Shown: positions 23,351 to 35,639 of the stretch, piece after piece
Numbering within the stretch: the stretch's first letter is position 1
Layout of the letters: the number at the start of each line of letters is the position of its first letter
Assembly: GCA_036244855.1 (NCBI GenBank)
Contig: BQKZ01001629.1
Location: forward strand, 22,437 to 86,436
Length of the DNA: 64,000 nt
Direction of reading: 5' to 3'
Source: Temnopleurus reevesii
Lineage: Eukaryota > Echinodermata > Echinoidea > Temnopleuroida > Temnopleuridae
The notes under the pieces: model-generated
What the model was told of the DNA's origin: nothing
Database searches by the model: none
Seen by the model: the letters and a program-made list of their open reading frames with translations, nothing else
Position numbers and translations under genes: made by a program

Positions 23351-25023
23351 GTAATATCCATTTGGTAGATGCCATTCAATACAACTATGTGCCAAAGAAG
23401 CATGCTTTTTTTGCATCAAGAGTTTATATTTTTAGAATTTCAATCATTTTTTGTAATGAAAATAGATAAAACACCTGTAGAAACTGTCCTTTTGAATCTG
23501 TATTATAAATTTTAAGTCAGACATTAATCTTTATTCAGAGTTTATTCAGAGAAATTAGATGTCTCATGATGACTCAATACAGTCAAACCTACCTATAATT
23601 ACCACACAAAAATTTATATCCTTTACCAGTTGGTTGTTATAGGTTGGCAACCATTGGAATAAAAAGCTGATAATAATGCACATGTACTATGAAATTATAT
23701 CCTCAAATAACCATCTTCATACGTTTGTTATGGCATTCGCTTGGAATGTCGTCCCTTTTCTTTTCAACCTTTTGGTTGAGTTTCATGTTCCTCAAATATT
23801 CCACGGTGTCATACTAAATCATTAACATTTTGTATGCATGTATCTTATTAACTGGACGGCAGTATACTACATACGCTCTTTCAAAGTTTAGACAGTCTTT
23901 GCTGATTATGTAAATCTATCTTTTGAAGAGCTTTATTGCAAAAGGAGTCATAGGGCCGATTCCGTGCCTCTGAAGAAAACATGGTCAACAGTTTGTGGAG
24001 GCATCAATGGTAATGAATTTACAACATTTTGTTCTTGCTGGTTATGATAGATTCAGAAGTGCATTGTAAATCTATGAGGACAAGATAAATAATGAGGTTA
24101 TATTAATACCTCAAATTCAATCAAAAATGGACCAAACCCCTTTTACAAATGAGCTTCACCATATTTACATGTACATAGAACACAAGATTTTTTTAAAGGT
24201 GGGAATGAAAGAAAATGAAGTGGTGATAAGATTCGTAAACAGGCTTGATAGTACATACTTAAAAATTGACCAAGTATTTCATTATCAAACATTTGAACTT
24301 CTCCTTTTCTAATATCACATTCTCGCCCCTCTCATTCTCTTTTCGTAATCTCTCATTGACCCTCTCTCTATCCCCTTTCTATCCATGGTTGGTTCATAAA
24401 GCTGTTTTATACAGGTATGCAAGCTACTGTGCACGTCTGGTGATCATTTGGTGCACTCTATGACACCTATGCCGCTGAGTTAACATCCGAGAAAAGGGTC
24501 ACCAGTGGTGCGCAGAGTCTCGAGTCCCTCTACGATCGGCTTTACAAAACACAACACTGTTGATTTTCCATCTCTACTTCATCTGAACTTCCCAATATCC
24601 AACTTATTTCTAAGGTTATTTTCTTCTATTCTCTCATCTGTTACCCTTGTTTTTGCCCTCTTTCCATAGTCATTCTGATCACTTTCTTCAAATTCTCTCC
24701 CCATGCATTCCAAGAGATGCAAACCGATCCAGAATATGCATAAATTTTTTTCCATATATGAATTCAACACTTTTATTATACATGTAATTGAATTAGTGGT
24801 TATTGTCATGTTTGCTCTCTCACATTAGTTCAGCTGGTGCCTTATTCACATATTTATTCTGACCTCATGCATATTCCAGAAGCATCTTTACACTTCCTAT
24901 TTTAGTCTCTTCCTTTGTCTTCTCTATACTAGTATATCAGCCCCCCTTCCTCCCTATAATATCTACTAGGTTTCTCTGTCCCCCACTCTCACAACTTGTA
25001 CATATCTTCCAATTTTAACCCAN

Positions 25024-26063
25024 GGGCTGTTACAATCATAAAAGAATGAAATACGATTTTATTGAAAATAAATTGTATCGCTTTGTACATTGACATTTAT
25101 TTTTGCATCTAATGTTACAGGCCCCAGAAAAAAAAAAAAAACGTTTTCAATATGCGCTGTAACAACTCACTATTATGTCAGTTACTGGGTTTTGTCATAT
25201 ACGTCATAATAATGATTGTTATTCTTTATTCTTATTAATTCATTCAATTTTTTTATTTAGCGATTGTCAGTCAAACCTTTTCCAACTTTCGGGAGAATGC
25301 CATTGAACATTGTTTTATCTTCCCGTTACAGTTTTATTTCTAAATAAGAAAACAGGGTGTAACAACATTAATTTATATAGATTTAAGTGACAAAGAGTTG
25401 TGCATGAGCGAATGCAAATATTCAACTTCGAATCATCATATCGGTTTTGACTTTCAATTATCTTCCCCGTTCAAAAGTTTTTAATTAAAAAACATTACCT
25501 TTCGTTGATTTCAGGAGTGGCTGCTTCTCACTATCTTTATACACAGGAAGTTTTGAAGACACCCTTTGGAGGTCAACCTCATTGCTGTATTTAGTATATT
25601 CTGGTTCCATTTTTCCTGATTTTTCTTTCAACTTCAGCTCTCTATGTCTTGCCGTTATAGTTTAGGTAAAAAAAAAAAGAAAGAATATTTTCTGATGCAC
25701 CAGAGATTTTTATAAGCGTGCGTGTGTTGAAGCGACCTAAACCCAAATGTGCAAGAATTCTGCAAGACAGAAAATATGGTGACCCACAAGACTTTGGTTT
25801 AAGTGATTGTTTATGTCTTTTGATCATTTCTTTCCTTCTGATAAAGGGCAAGGCGAAATGTAAATAACAGGAGGTTAGAGTGGACCGGTTCTGGCTGGTA
25901 TTCTGGAATTTGGAGGTCGGAAATGACGTTTAATCAAAGTCACTTGCTTACATAGATGGAGATATCGAATTTTAGATAGTATTATAAATTTGAAGACTTC
26001 GGTAAATTGCCTAATATAAATCATCCCAAGTTTATTCAGGAGTCTGACATTTTTACAATTAAT
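25024..26063 (-). repeat. Stray copy C of the SLC17-like exon 1 region
   Basis: A 1040-base piece bounded by single Ns at 25023 and 26064, nearly identical to 10488-11527. It includes a full copy of exon 1 (ATG through donor) with two amino-acid changes (Phe to Leu, Glu to Lys) and four silent ones. It separates the two copies of the GLYCTK 3' end, so it is probably a misplaced contig or haplotig. Confidence 0.85.
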
Positions 26064-26064
26064 N

Positions 26065-26301
26065 GCTGGGACTGATGGCCAGGATGGTCCTACAGATGCT
26101 GCGGGAGCCATTGCAGACCTTTGTCAGGTCTCAAGGGCCACTCACATAGGGTTAGACCCTGAGACATTCCTGGACAATAACGACTCCTACACATTCTATA
26201 GTGCATTGAATAATGGGGAGGATTTGATCGTGACAGGATTGACCGGGACGAATGTAATGGACATACAGATTCTTTTTGTGTACCCACCAGATAAGTCTTG
26301 A
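26065..26301 (+). pseudogene. GLYCTK: Second copy of the GLYCTK C-terminus (partial, 78 codons)
   Basis: Begins directly after a single N in the middle of the MOFRL domain and reads AGTDGQDGPTDAAGAIADL ... TGTNVMDIQILFVYPPDKS to TGA (26299-26301). Same frame as 23115-23350 with a handful of substitutions, mostly conservative (IleGly for LeuGly, GluThr for GlyThr). No upstream exons accompany it. Best explained as the other allele placed in tandem by the assembler; a real 3'-truncated duplicate is the alternative. Confidence 0.8.
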
Positions 26302-27955
26302 TGAACATCCATTTAGTAGATGCCAGTCAATATGACTATGTGCCAAAGAAATATGCTCTCTTTTTTTCTCATCAGGAGTTAATTTTTTTCGAATTTCAAT
26401 CATATTGACTCATAAAAATAGATAAACACACATTTTAAAGGTTTTATGAGATCATGGGAGGTATCCCTGCGTCTGGATCTGTAGTATAAATTTTCAGTCA
26501 GACATGAATCTTTATTCAGGATTATCAAAGAGAGAAATTGCATTTCTCATGGTGACTGATTATAGTCAAATCTATCTGTAATGACGACACAAGTTGGTTG
26601 TTACACAATAGGTTAGCAACCATTTTAAAGTGGAATAAAAAGCTGAAAATAATGCATATAACAGAAAAGTATATTCTCAAATAACCATCTTCATACATTT
26701 GTTATTGCAATCGATAGGAATGTCTTTCCTTTTCTCCAGCTTCTGTTCTGCCCTAGATAAAGAATGTTCCTCCATCACTTGGCTATGCTTATCCAATCAC
26801 TAATAAGTATTTGACTAACCCATATAGTATGAATTAATGTTACATTGATACCTCAAATTCCATGAAGAAAGGACAGAACCCCTTTTGCAAATTTGTTCTC
26901 TCTTTTTTTGTCCTGTGAATGAACTGTAGTTTTAACGACTTTCGTTCCAATCAAGTATCGCCACAGCGCCCCCCCCCCCCCCCCTTCCCGCTGTTCTTCT
27001 TTGCACTCGGCACAGGTACCATGGGTCATTGGTCCTATACTTTTTTAGTTTAATGTTGATTTCCATAGAGCAATGATATAAATGAGGGTTCCCAGATGCA
27101 TTAGATCAATAGAAATGCTAGCATATTTTCTTCTCTTTTTTGGAGCGCGAGAAAATAGCAAATATCGTGAGTCTCGGGCACCATGCACGAGATTTGGCAC
27201 TTCTGTCTCGTCCTTTGATTTGTCTCTTTTATCTTTCTTTTATATTACACTTTTCTGCATGGCATCGTCTCTCATTCTTTCTCTTATCACCCTCTATCTC
27301 TCCCCTTTCGTCATCTTTTCGTATGCTCTCCTCCACTCCCTCTCCATATATCTTTGAACTCTATCCGGGGTCATGTTTCATAAAGCTGTTCATATGAATA
27401 CGCACGGCTGGTGACCTTTTATTGCACTCTACTACCCCTATGCCGCTGAGTGATACGCAGAGTCATGCAAACCTCTACGAAGAGTTTCATGTAACAAAAC
27501 TGTTGATTTCTCTATCTCTATTTCATCTGAGCTCCTCAATATCTAACTTCTCTCTGAAGTTATTTATTCTCTTCTCTCATCTGTTTCCTTTGTTTGTGTC
27601 CTCTTATCATACTTATTCTGATCACTCTCTTCACATTCTCTCCCCAACTCAAGAGATGCAAACCTATCCGGAATATGCATGAACTGTATATCATATGAAT
27701 TCAACACTTTTGTTGCAATTGAAATATTGGTTATTGTTGTCATGTTTGCTCTCTCACATTAGTTCAGCTGGTGCCTTAGTTACATTTTTATTTTGACCTC
27801 ATGCATATTCCAGAAGCATCTTTTCACTTCCTATTTTAGTCTCTTCCTTTGTCTTCTCTATACTAGTATATCAGCCCCCCTTCCTCCCTATAATATCTAC
27901 TAGGTTTCTCTGTCCCCCACTCTCACAACTTGTACATATCTTCCAATTTTAACCC
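26302..27955 (+). repeat. Second copy of GLYCTK 3' flank
   Basis: Follows 23351-25022 with substitutions and indels and becomes identical near the end (from TATACTAGTATATCAGCC to TTTTAACCCA). That earlier copy stops at the N at 25023, exactly where the overlap would end. Includes a poly(C) run at about 26968-26984. Confidence 0.8.
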
Positions 27956-30390
27956 ACCTCCCAATCTCACTTTCTCTAGTCTCAGCAATGCAGTAGTGGA
28001 TTCACATATTGGTAAAAGGGGCACAAATTATTATTTCACCTCCAGGATAAAGTACTGAACATACATATTTAGCAGGAAATTTGTAAAAAAAAATCTGCAT
28101 CCCCTTTGGATTGAAATTCTGTATTCAATACTGATGAAATATCACCCATTTGTTACCTATTCTATGTATACAGTCAACCTTGTCTTAGATTCTCAAACTT
28201 CTAGAAGTTGAAGCTATTTCTTCAGTCCAAACAGATTTGAATTAAGCAAGGTTGACTGAAGTTGAGATGTATGGAAATCCTCTTGAATACAAATCAAGTA
28301 TTGACAAGAAATTATCACAAATCTGCAATAAATTATGACCTTTTATTGCAATATTGTGTATTTTGCTTTAATGTATGAATTGTTTTTCAACATTTTGATA
28401 ACATTTTATGACTTTTTTTTACAAGCTCATTTATAAACAATTTTTTTTTTAAATCGTATCAAATGATATGCATCACATATTCAATGCTCCACATGGGAAA
28501 CATTTCAATTTTCTTTATACAAAGCAAGTAAAACTTCAGTACAGGGTTACATATCATTGAAAAGGCAAATAAGAGTCTACTATATGGCACATGCAGAATT
28601 TTCAAACTACATGTACATGTATAGATGGCTAGTATTATCAGAGAGGTAGGTTTCCAAATCAAAGTAACATTTCAGTTTTACTTCAGATCAAATCTTATCT
28701 TTATGTTAAACACATATGTAATTAGTCACACCAAAGCAGTAAGTGCTTGTTTCTGAAGATAAGACTTATTCAAAGATACAGTGCCGTGCAAATCAGAATT
28801 CTTTGCTCACTAGAAGTCTCAGAGAAGAAATAAAAGAACAATGGATTCACAGCTATTATAGTGATAGCACAAGTATCAATGAATTCTGGCTTGCACTGGA
28901 CTTACTTAAAACTAATTGCAGACTAGCCATGGCTAGCCATAAATTTCACAAAGCATGATACAATTTAACTTCAGTCAAACTTGCCTGAATTGACCTCGCA
29001 CAAAATTTTAAAATTGCGTAAGTCGAAGGTGTCTGTCTTTATGTCCTCTTCTCTTTACATTCAATTGCGTTTTCCTCTCGTTAGTCAAATTTTCTCTCTG
29101 TCAAATCTGTTTTTTCAGACCTTACAGATTTTGACTCAGGCAAGATTAACTGTACTGACCTCACTTTATTCTCCAAAATGAATTAAGACCTGCATCATAT
29201 ATGATTAAGTTAGGTTTATTCGAGAGAAAAAAAAAAGTCACACATCCATATTCTATGGAAAGTGTGAAACTGTCAGATAAAATAACACAATTTTTTTTAG
29301 AACTAACCTAAAGAATGAAAAAAATGAAAGTGATGGCATTTTTGTGTGCATTTTTAATTAAATTGATGGATACTAAAACTTGGAATAGCTCAAGTGTATC
29401 TTATATCAATAATTTACTCTAATCTCCAACAGATTAATACAATTTCTGGCATCTTAGCTTATTGCTTCCCAAGATTATGCATTCTACATAGAATTTTAAA
29501 AAAAATCCATATATCAATGGGTTAACCTGTTGATATACAAGCTCTGGCAGTGGCAAGTAACATATAAACATCAGAAGAGTGGTCTATGCACACAATGATT
29601 CCTTTTATTAGTTAATATTTACATGTGCTTGCATGTTTTTATCCAATAAAATATAGGCATGTAATAAAATATGCTTGCATGAATAAACATATTTCAGTAT
29701 AAAGCATGATACCACCTTGTGGTATTAACTTTGTGGCAAGATGGAGTTTATATTACCTTTACTACAACATATAATGTTGTAGAATAGTAAGGAGTTTGAT
29801 AAGGATTTCGATGGTCTTGATTCTATTACACTTTGTGCAGTGCAATGTAAAAATCAAATTATTTGAATCTTCCTTAATGTTTTAAAAATGAATAATGGCA
29901 ATTTGTGTTACGATCTGACATGATATTGTGCATGCAAAAATACTATAGAAATGCCTTTTAACATACATTAAAATTACGATTCCATTAAATCTACTTTTAA
30001 AATAATTTTAAAAAACCCCAACACCTCTATTCCGATCCTTTAATTGATCTGATCCAATAACTCCAGCTCTCATTCAATCTTCAGAGAAGATGGAAGAGAA
30101 AGGACTTTTAATGTGAAATGATAGTTGGCTTTTTGAAGAAGCCCTTGGGGTATTAAAAGTTTTGCATAAAAACAAATCATGAAAACAGCATTATGCATAT
30201 ATCTGTTCATGGCATTAATATGTGGCAAGACACTATTGCACTTTCGTACCATGGCATATTTCAACAGAATGATTGTTAGCTTGAAAAGTTTTTTTTAATG
30301 TTTACATGGGAAAACGAAGGTCAATAATTTTGATGGAATCTGGTTAGGGAATGTTGTCACATGCTTATAAAATATGTATCATATTATTTC
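27956..30390. other. Non-coding stretch
   Basis: AT-rich, no exon or recognisable transposon seen on either strand. Confidence 0.5.
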
Positions 30391-30399
30391 TCTATCAGT

Positions 30400-31300
30400 T
30401 TTGGAAAACTTTTCAATAACATGATGGTCTTTCTTCAATATTTAGATAATGCTGTGGAAATATGGATGATTAATTTCATCTGTCAAATTCCTCAGACTTT
30501 CAGACGATTACAGACCGTTAATTTTGGTCCTCATTTTTTTTCAGTTTGGATGACATTGTGCAGAGGCAGAGAGATTTTAACTGATATGGTTTCGATTTGC
30601 TCTTCAGTCAGCCTTTGGACAATGCTTTACTGTTATGGTGACAAAGTTGTATTCCATGTTCCTCAATTTGGATTGTTCATTGAATTGAAAGAAAAAACGA
30701 AACTATTTTTTTCTGTTATGTTCATCAGCCAGCTTTTGGATGTGGAGAGTAGATGACGATTCATTTGATTTCCTCAAACAACCTTTGTTGAAGAGCAGAA
30801 AGTGATTATTCAATATGTCTGTGACATTCATCAATCTGTCTTCCGATGACGCTGTCCAGAGGCTTTTAATTAGACTTGTCTGCAAAGTTTCTCAACCAAC
30901 CTTCAATGCAGAACAGAAAGGGGTTTAAGCATGTCTGTCACTTTACTCAATTAGCCTTTGGATGACGTGAAAAGGCTGACAATTGCTCTGCAAAGTTCCC
31001 TAACCTTTGATACACAACTGGAAAGGGATTGACCATGTCTGTCACATTCGTCAATCTACCTTTGGATGATGTAATGCAGAGGCTTGTAATTGGACTTGTC
31101 TGGAAAGTTCCTTGACCAACATTTTGCGCAGAACAGAGAGACAGAGGCATACAATTGCTCTGCAAAGTACCTTCAACCTTTGATGCACAGCAAAAAAAGG
31201 GGATAACCATTTCTACTGCAATGCTCAATCAGCTTTTGGATGATGGGGTGCAGAGACGGATGATTCAATGGGTCTTCCATGTTCCTGCCACATCTCGCTC
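30400..31300. repeat. Degenerate tandem repeat, unit about 130 bases
   Basis: Six or seven diverged units, each with AGCCTTTGGATGA, GCAGAGGC, GCAAAGTTCC, CAACCTTTGATGCA, CAGAAAGGGG and ATGTCTGTCACATTC in the same order. Open frames on either strand are broken and shift between units, so it is not a protein repeat. Lies 3' of the small minus-strand membrane-protein gene. Confidence 0.75.
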
Positions 31301-31527
31301 CTGGATACCGGAGGATCAGTCACTACTGATGCATCTTCTGATGAACTAAAGGAAATGAAGGAAAAAAAACATACTGAATGGTCTGGAAGGTAATTAGTAA
31401 AAACATAGCAAACTAGAATAGCACAAAGTCGATTTTAGGGCATCTGAAACATGTCAAATAGAAATACTCTGTTTGGACAATTCCAACCATTGACTTAGAA
31501 AGAGTCGCTATCTATTGCGACATTTGT

Positions 31528-31590
31528 CCCCCCCCCCCCCAAAAAAAAAAATAAAAAAATAAAAAAATAAAAAAATAAAAAAAATAATTC
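31528..31590. repeat. C-run followed by (TAAAAAA)n
   Basis: About 12 C, then A-rich AATAAAAAAA repeats. Confidence 0.9.
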
Positions 31591-31935
31591 TTTATGCTCA
31601 GGGAGAGGGTATCTTTGTTTTTGTTTGATTGATTGTTAGCTTAAATTCAATACCATATCCATGTTATTTTGTCTTGTAAGAAAGTATATTTGGTTCATCA
31701 CTGTTTGGTTATTTCTTACTTGCATTCAAATTTCTTATCTATTTTTGCAAGTGCATGCATTTCTAGAAACCATTAAGTCTGCGAAACCAAAAACTAAGAA
31801 TGACATATTGAGTTACTTCAAATCTTCGACCTTTATTAGGATAATCTTCAGAAGATAAAAAGTTTGACTGAACATACTTCATCTTTGCATTCTAATTTCT
31901 TATCTATATCCAAAGCTGCATGCATTTCTGCATAC

Positions 31936-32289
31936 TCACTTTTGTCTGCTGGACCCTCTTGACACAGACCCACTCCGATTCATCTTGTCCTGAGCATTGA
32001 GCACCGCCATGATCTCTGGTCCGTAAGTCTTCCACGCCAGGATGATGCAGATCCACAAGACCACCAAGCAGCACATCATCCAGCAGCACAACCTCGCCTC
32101 CAGATCACCAAGGAACTCTGAGGCATACAGGTCTCTAACCACCATCCTCAGTCCTACCAACAAGTCCATCATCGAGCCAGGATCGGATGACAGTTGAAGA
32201 TCGCTACTTTCCTGCGTCTTTTCTTCCAAGATGGGTGAACCAACATTGGATGAATAGTCTTCCGTTAGGATATTAGGATCTGTCTCCAT
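31936..32289 (-). CDS. Small single-pass membrane protein, unrecognised, 117 aa
   Basis: ATG at 32289-32287, preceded by a good acceptor (TTTTTACAG before 32329), so this is an internal or last exon with its own start. The first 40 residues are acidic and Ser-rich; residues about 41-66 form an amphipathic region (MDLLVGLRMVVRDLYASEFL); residues about 67-86 are a Cys/Trp-rich transmembrane helix (CCWMMCCLVVLWICIILAW); the tail ends in basic/Ser residues. I do not recognise the family. The TGA at 31938-31936 overlaps a perfect donor (AAAA|GTGAGT, exon end 31940), so the frame might instead splice on to an unseen exon. The clear hydrophobic segment and clean frame favour a real gene. Confidence 0.6.
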   Translation of the reverse strand: METDPNILTEDYSSNVGSPILEEKTQESSDLQLSSDPGSMMDLLVGLRMVVRDLYASEFLGDLEARLCCWMMCCLVVLWICIILAWKTYGPEIMAVLNAQDKMNRSGSVSRGSSRQK

Positions 32290-32329
32290 GGCAACCCATT
32301 ATTGGAGATGCCTTGTCAGAATGATAATC

Positions 32330-33430
32330 CTGTAAAAATGTAACATAAAACGAATGTAAGGCATTATAAAATTTAAATCCTCGCCAGTGGAAGAAAATGT
32401 GAAAATGACAAAAACTCTGTATACACTATTGCAATACTGTTAACAATAGGGAATGAAATACGTACATCTATTTACAATAGCATTATTTTTCATGTTAGAA
32501 AGTAAATCTTGTATAACTTGCACTGTAAAGTTGTGAAAAGTATAGGTTTTTCTAATCAAAACACCAGCAAAAAAATTGATAGATAAATAAAAAACTCGGT
32601 TTGCCTTTGTGTACAATCCACAAGAACAAGCTACTTTCCAAACGATGCAAGCACAAACTCAGTCCGAGTCCTCCTGGTACATGATATAGGCCAACTGCTA
32701 TCTAGTCTTCATTTATTTTTAAGGGGGTGGGGGGAGGTGGTTGAATAGGAACAGTGGAAGCCCTTGTTTAAAATGTCATGTAGGTCTATTTTTTTTCATT
32801 TTAGCCAGTGTATATTCAGAATTCTCACTCTGGCTGATCTGAAATGATGACAGACCCTATGAAAGTTGCATCTGATAATGGTGCATTGCGATAATTCACA
32901 CCACTGCTTTGCCTTCTCCATCAAAGCAAATGCAAAAGCCCAAGCCAAAGGCAAAGCAAAGGCAAAGCCAAGGCAAAAAATTTGGCAAAGGCAACAGCTA
33001 CTAACTGAGTACTGTCTGCATGGTCTGAGCTAGCCAATTGTGTAATTCGCCAATAATAATCAGCCCCTTCTATTTTAATTTTCCAAACAATCTGTGATGG
33101 CTAAAAATTAAAATTTTACGTGTTTGTATGCCCTACTATTGATTTAGGCTCCTGCAAATTGCAAATTTCGTGATTGTTGATGAATTTTTGATACAGTCCC
33201 ACATGCTTAACATTGTGTTGGCGAGAGATGTAAATTTGTAAAATTGTAGTCTGTGCAGCATGCAGATTCAACGGTACAAAGTCGGGCAAATATATCGCCG
33301 TAAAGTTAGTATTACAGCAGCAAAACTTCTATCGATACTGATATGGATGTCAGAATTATGTATAAATTAATCTTACCGCTATTTACTTCCAAAATATCAG
33401 TTTAAGCCCAACCGTATGCTTGAGCCGAGA
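32330..33430. other. Probable intron or upstream region of the small membrane-protein gene
   Basis: No exon seen. Contains a short run of GCAAAGGCAAAGCC-type repeats at about 32935-32990. Confidence 0.4.
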
Positions 33431-33439
33431 TGAATAACC

Positions 33440-33570
33440 CGTTTGAAATTGCTGGCCGCTGTTCTGTTGACGCGGCCGCGGCGACCGGTCGCGGGCGCTT
33501 GGCCGTGGGGGCGGCCAGTGCAGTGGGAGCGGACCATAGAAGTATACATTTTGTATATGGGGCGGAGACG
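33440..33570 (-). promoter_or_regulatory. CpG-rich block, possible promoter or first exon
   Basis: Markedly GC- and CpG-rich compared with its surroundings (GCGGCCGCGGCGACCGGTCG). It lies 1.1 kb upstream of the minus-strand ORF at 31936-32289, whose exon begins with an acceptor and so needs an upstream first exon. Inference only. Confidence 0.35.
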
Positions 33571-34375
33571 ACGCATGCAGCTAGAGACATTTGGAGAGAT
33601 GGGGGTAGTGGGCGGGGAGGTTTTCACTTGTTTCTTATTTTCACTCACGCACCCCCCCCCCTTTTGTATTTCCCCTTTTCCCCCAATACAATTACAGGCC
33701 TCTCATCCATCCGGCCTCTCAGCCCACTGAATACACATCCGCATACTCAAACGGCCCCTGAAATCGCTCATAAAGCATTTTCCATAGGAAATCATTTTGC
33801 TGTTTGTGTCTTTGTTGAATTTTCATTATCATGCATTCATCATTTGACGACTGCTCAATCATATAGTAATGATTCCTCGTTTGAACAGTTGAACTCGTCA
33901 AAAACCAGACGGGGTCAAAAAAACCCCCCCCCCCCCCCCCATGGATTAAAGTGATTGAAATATCCCAATGGGATTAGGTTTGTTAGGTTTGATATTTTTC
34001 AAAGGATAATTAAATGCATGTGTTCATCGTGGAGATGGTATCGTTTGGGACCCGGGCCCTTCGAGGAGGAAGCAGGAGTGAAAGGGGTGGAAATTCGAAC
34101 TGAGGACCCACCCCTTTTGTTAATTACTCTTTTATGCCTGCGTGCCTGCTTATTTTAGCCGATGAATATGATGAAGTGGGTGGTGTCAAATCTGAGGTGC
34201 GAGCATTAATAAATGTTTTATCATAATGCACGTGTAGAACATTTTGGTAAACGCTTTTATCTCAACGGTACCAAATACTAGTCAAGAACCTTTGTTTTAG
34301 ATATCATGCCATTGTTAGATGTGAACTCACGAAAAAAAAGTAACAGCTAGCTCTGGCGGATCTACGGGGTTTACT

Positions 34376-34379
34376 CCCC

Positions 34380-34425
<46 letters not shown>

Positions 34426-34556
34426 TAACAAGAAAAAAAGAGCATAAAAGTATGTTTAAAATCGGCAACTGGCAACCCTAAAAATGAATAAAAATCTCCA
34501 AACTGTGGGAGGGGGTCGCTCGATCAGCTCCCTCGCCGATGTCTACCTTGCCATCC

Positions 34557-34595
<39 letters not shown>

Positions 34596-34601
34596 ACGTC
34601 C

Positions 34602-34632
<31 letters not shown>
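34376..34632. repeat. Poly(C), (TC)n and very long poly(C)
   Basis: C run at 34377-34390, (TC)n to about 34422, then C runs at about 34558-34595 and 34604-34632. Confidence 0.95.
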
Positions 34633-35194
34633 TTTAGATCAGCCCCTGGTTAGAGAAAGAGAATTTTTTTTTTTTAATGATATTGTTCGTAACGTAATGT
34701 TTTTAATGTAAACAAAAATACTTTCATTGTCACCAGCGCACTAAGTCAATTTTGGGGGGATTTTTCCTTCAAATAGCACGCCTGTGGATCAATTTAGGGT
34801 TTGGCTGAAATATATGAACTCATACAATTCTTGCAATAGACGTTTAATCATTCATTCTCTCTAGTAACAGTACTGTATATCATCATCACGTTTGATATCA
34901 TTTTCAAGCATAATTATAACACATTTATTCGGAATGTGCGCCTGATTATGGGACAAAGTGAAATTGAAGACTGCATGGTAATTGTTCACACACAAATTGC
35001 AGCAAAATAATAGTCATTTTCTAAGATAGCCATTCATACTCCAAGTTGTCACTTGGCCTCAATTCAGGCACAAGGGTACAAACACCTCTCAAACACCTTT
35101 ACACTGAACGCCAAAACACTGAAAGCCGGGGTTCCAGAAACTACGACAGTCCTACGAAGATTATACATGCAGTTCAAAGGCGAGCTAATGCAAG

Positions 35195-35580
35195 TGGCCT
35201 TCTCGCCTTCTCGCCTTCTCGAACAAGGCGCTAAGGTGATGTAGTACATACCCTTTAAAATTTGTTTCTCAGATAAGGCGCCTATGTAAATTTGTAAGAG
35301 TCGCCTTTTTACCTTTTCGACTAATACGAGGCGCCAATGTGATGTAGTACAAGCTACCCTCTCGCATTTGTTTCTCAGATAAGGCGCCTATGTACATTTG
35401 TAAGAGTCGCCTTCTCACCTTTTCGACTAATACGAGGCGCCAATGTGATTTAGTACAAGCTGCCCTCTCGCATTCTCTTTTTGAACAAGGCGCCAATGTG
35501 AGTTCCGGAGTAAGTTTGCACAAGTCGCCTTCTCTCCTTTTCGACCAAAACGAGGCGCCTGAGTGAGTTGAACAAGTCGT
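35195..35580 (+). repeat. Minisatellite with GGCGCC in every unit
   Basis: Higher-order period of 106 bases (AAGGCGCCTATG at 35275 and 35381), made of two related halves of about 53 bases, each carrying AGGCGCC followed by ATGTGA or ATGTAAAT and later TCGCCTT/CTCGCA. At least six half-units. Confidence 0.8.
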
Positions 35581-35639
35581 CTTTGCGCTGCACGTATAAC
35601 ACTGTATAATTACTCGTATTAGTGTTGTAGAAGATGTAG

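Noticed and set aside
33430..33954. 174-residue plus-strand ORF
   Set aside because: Low-complexity frame through a CpG-rich block and poly(C); no domain, signal or splice support.
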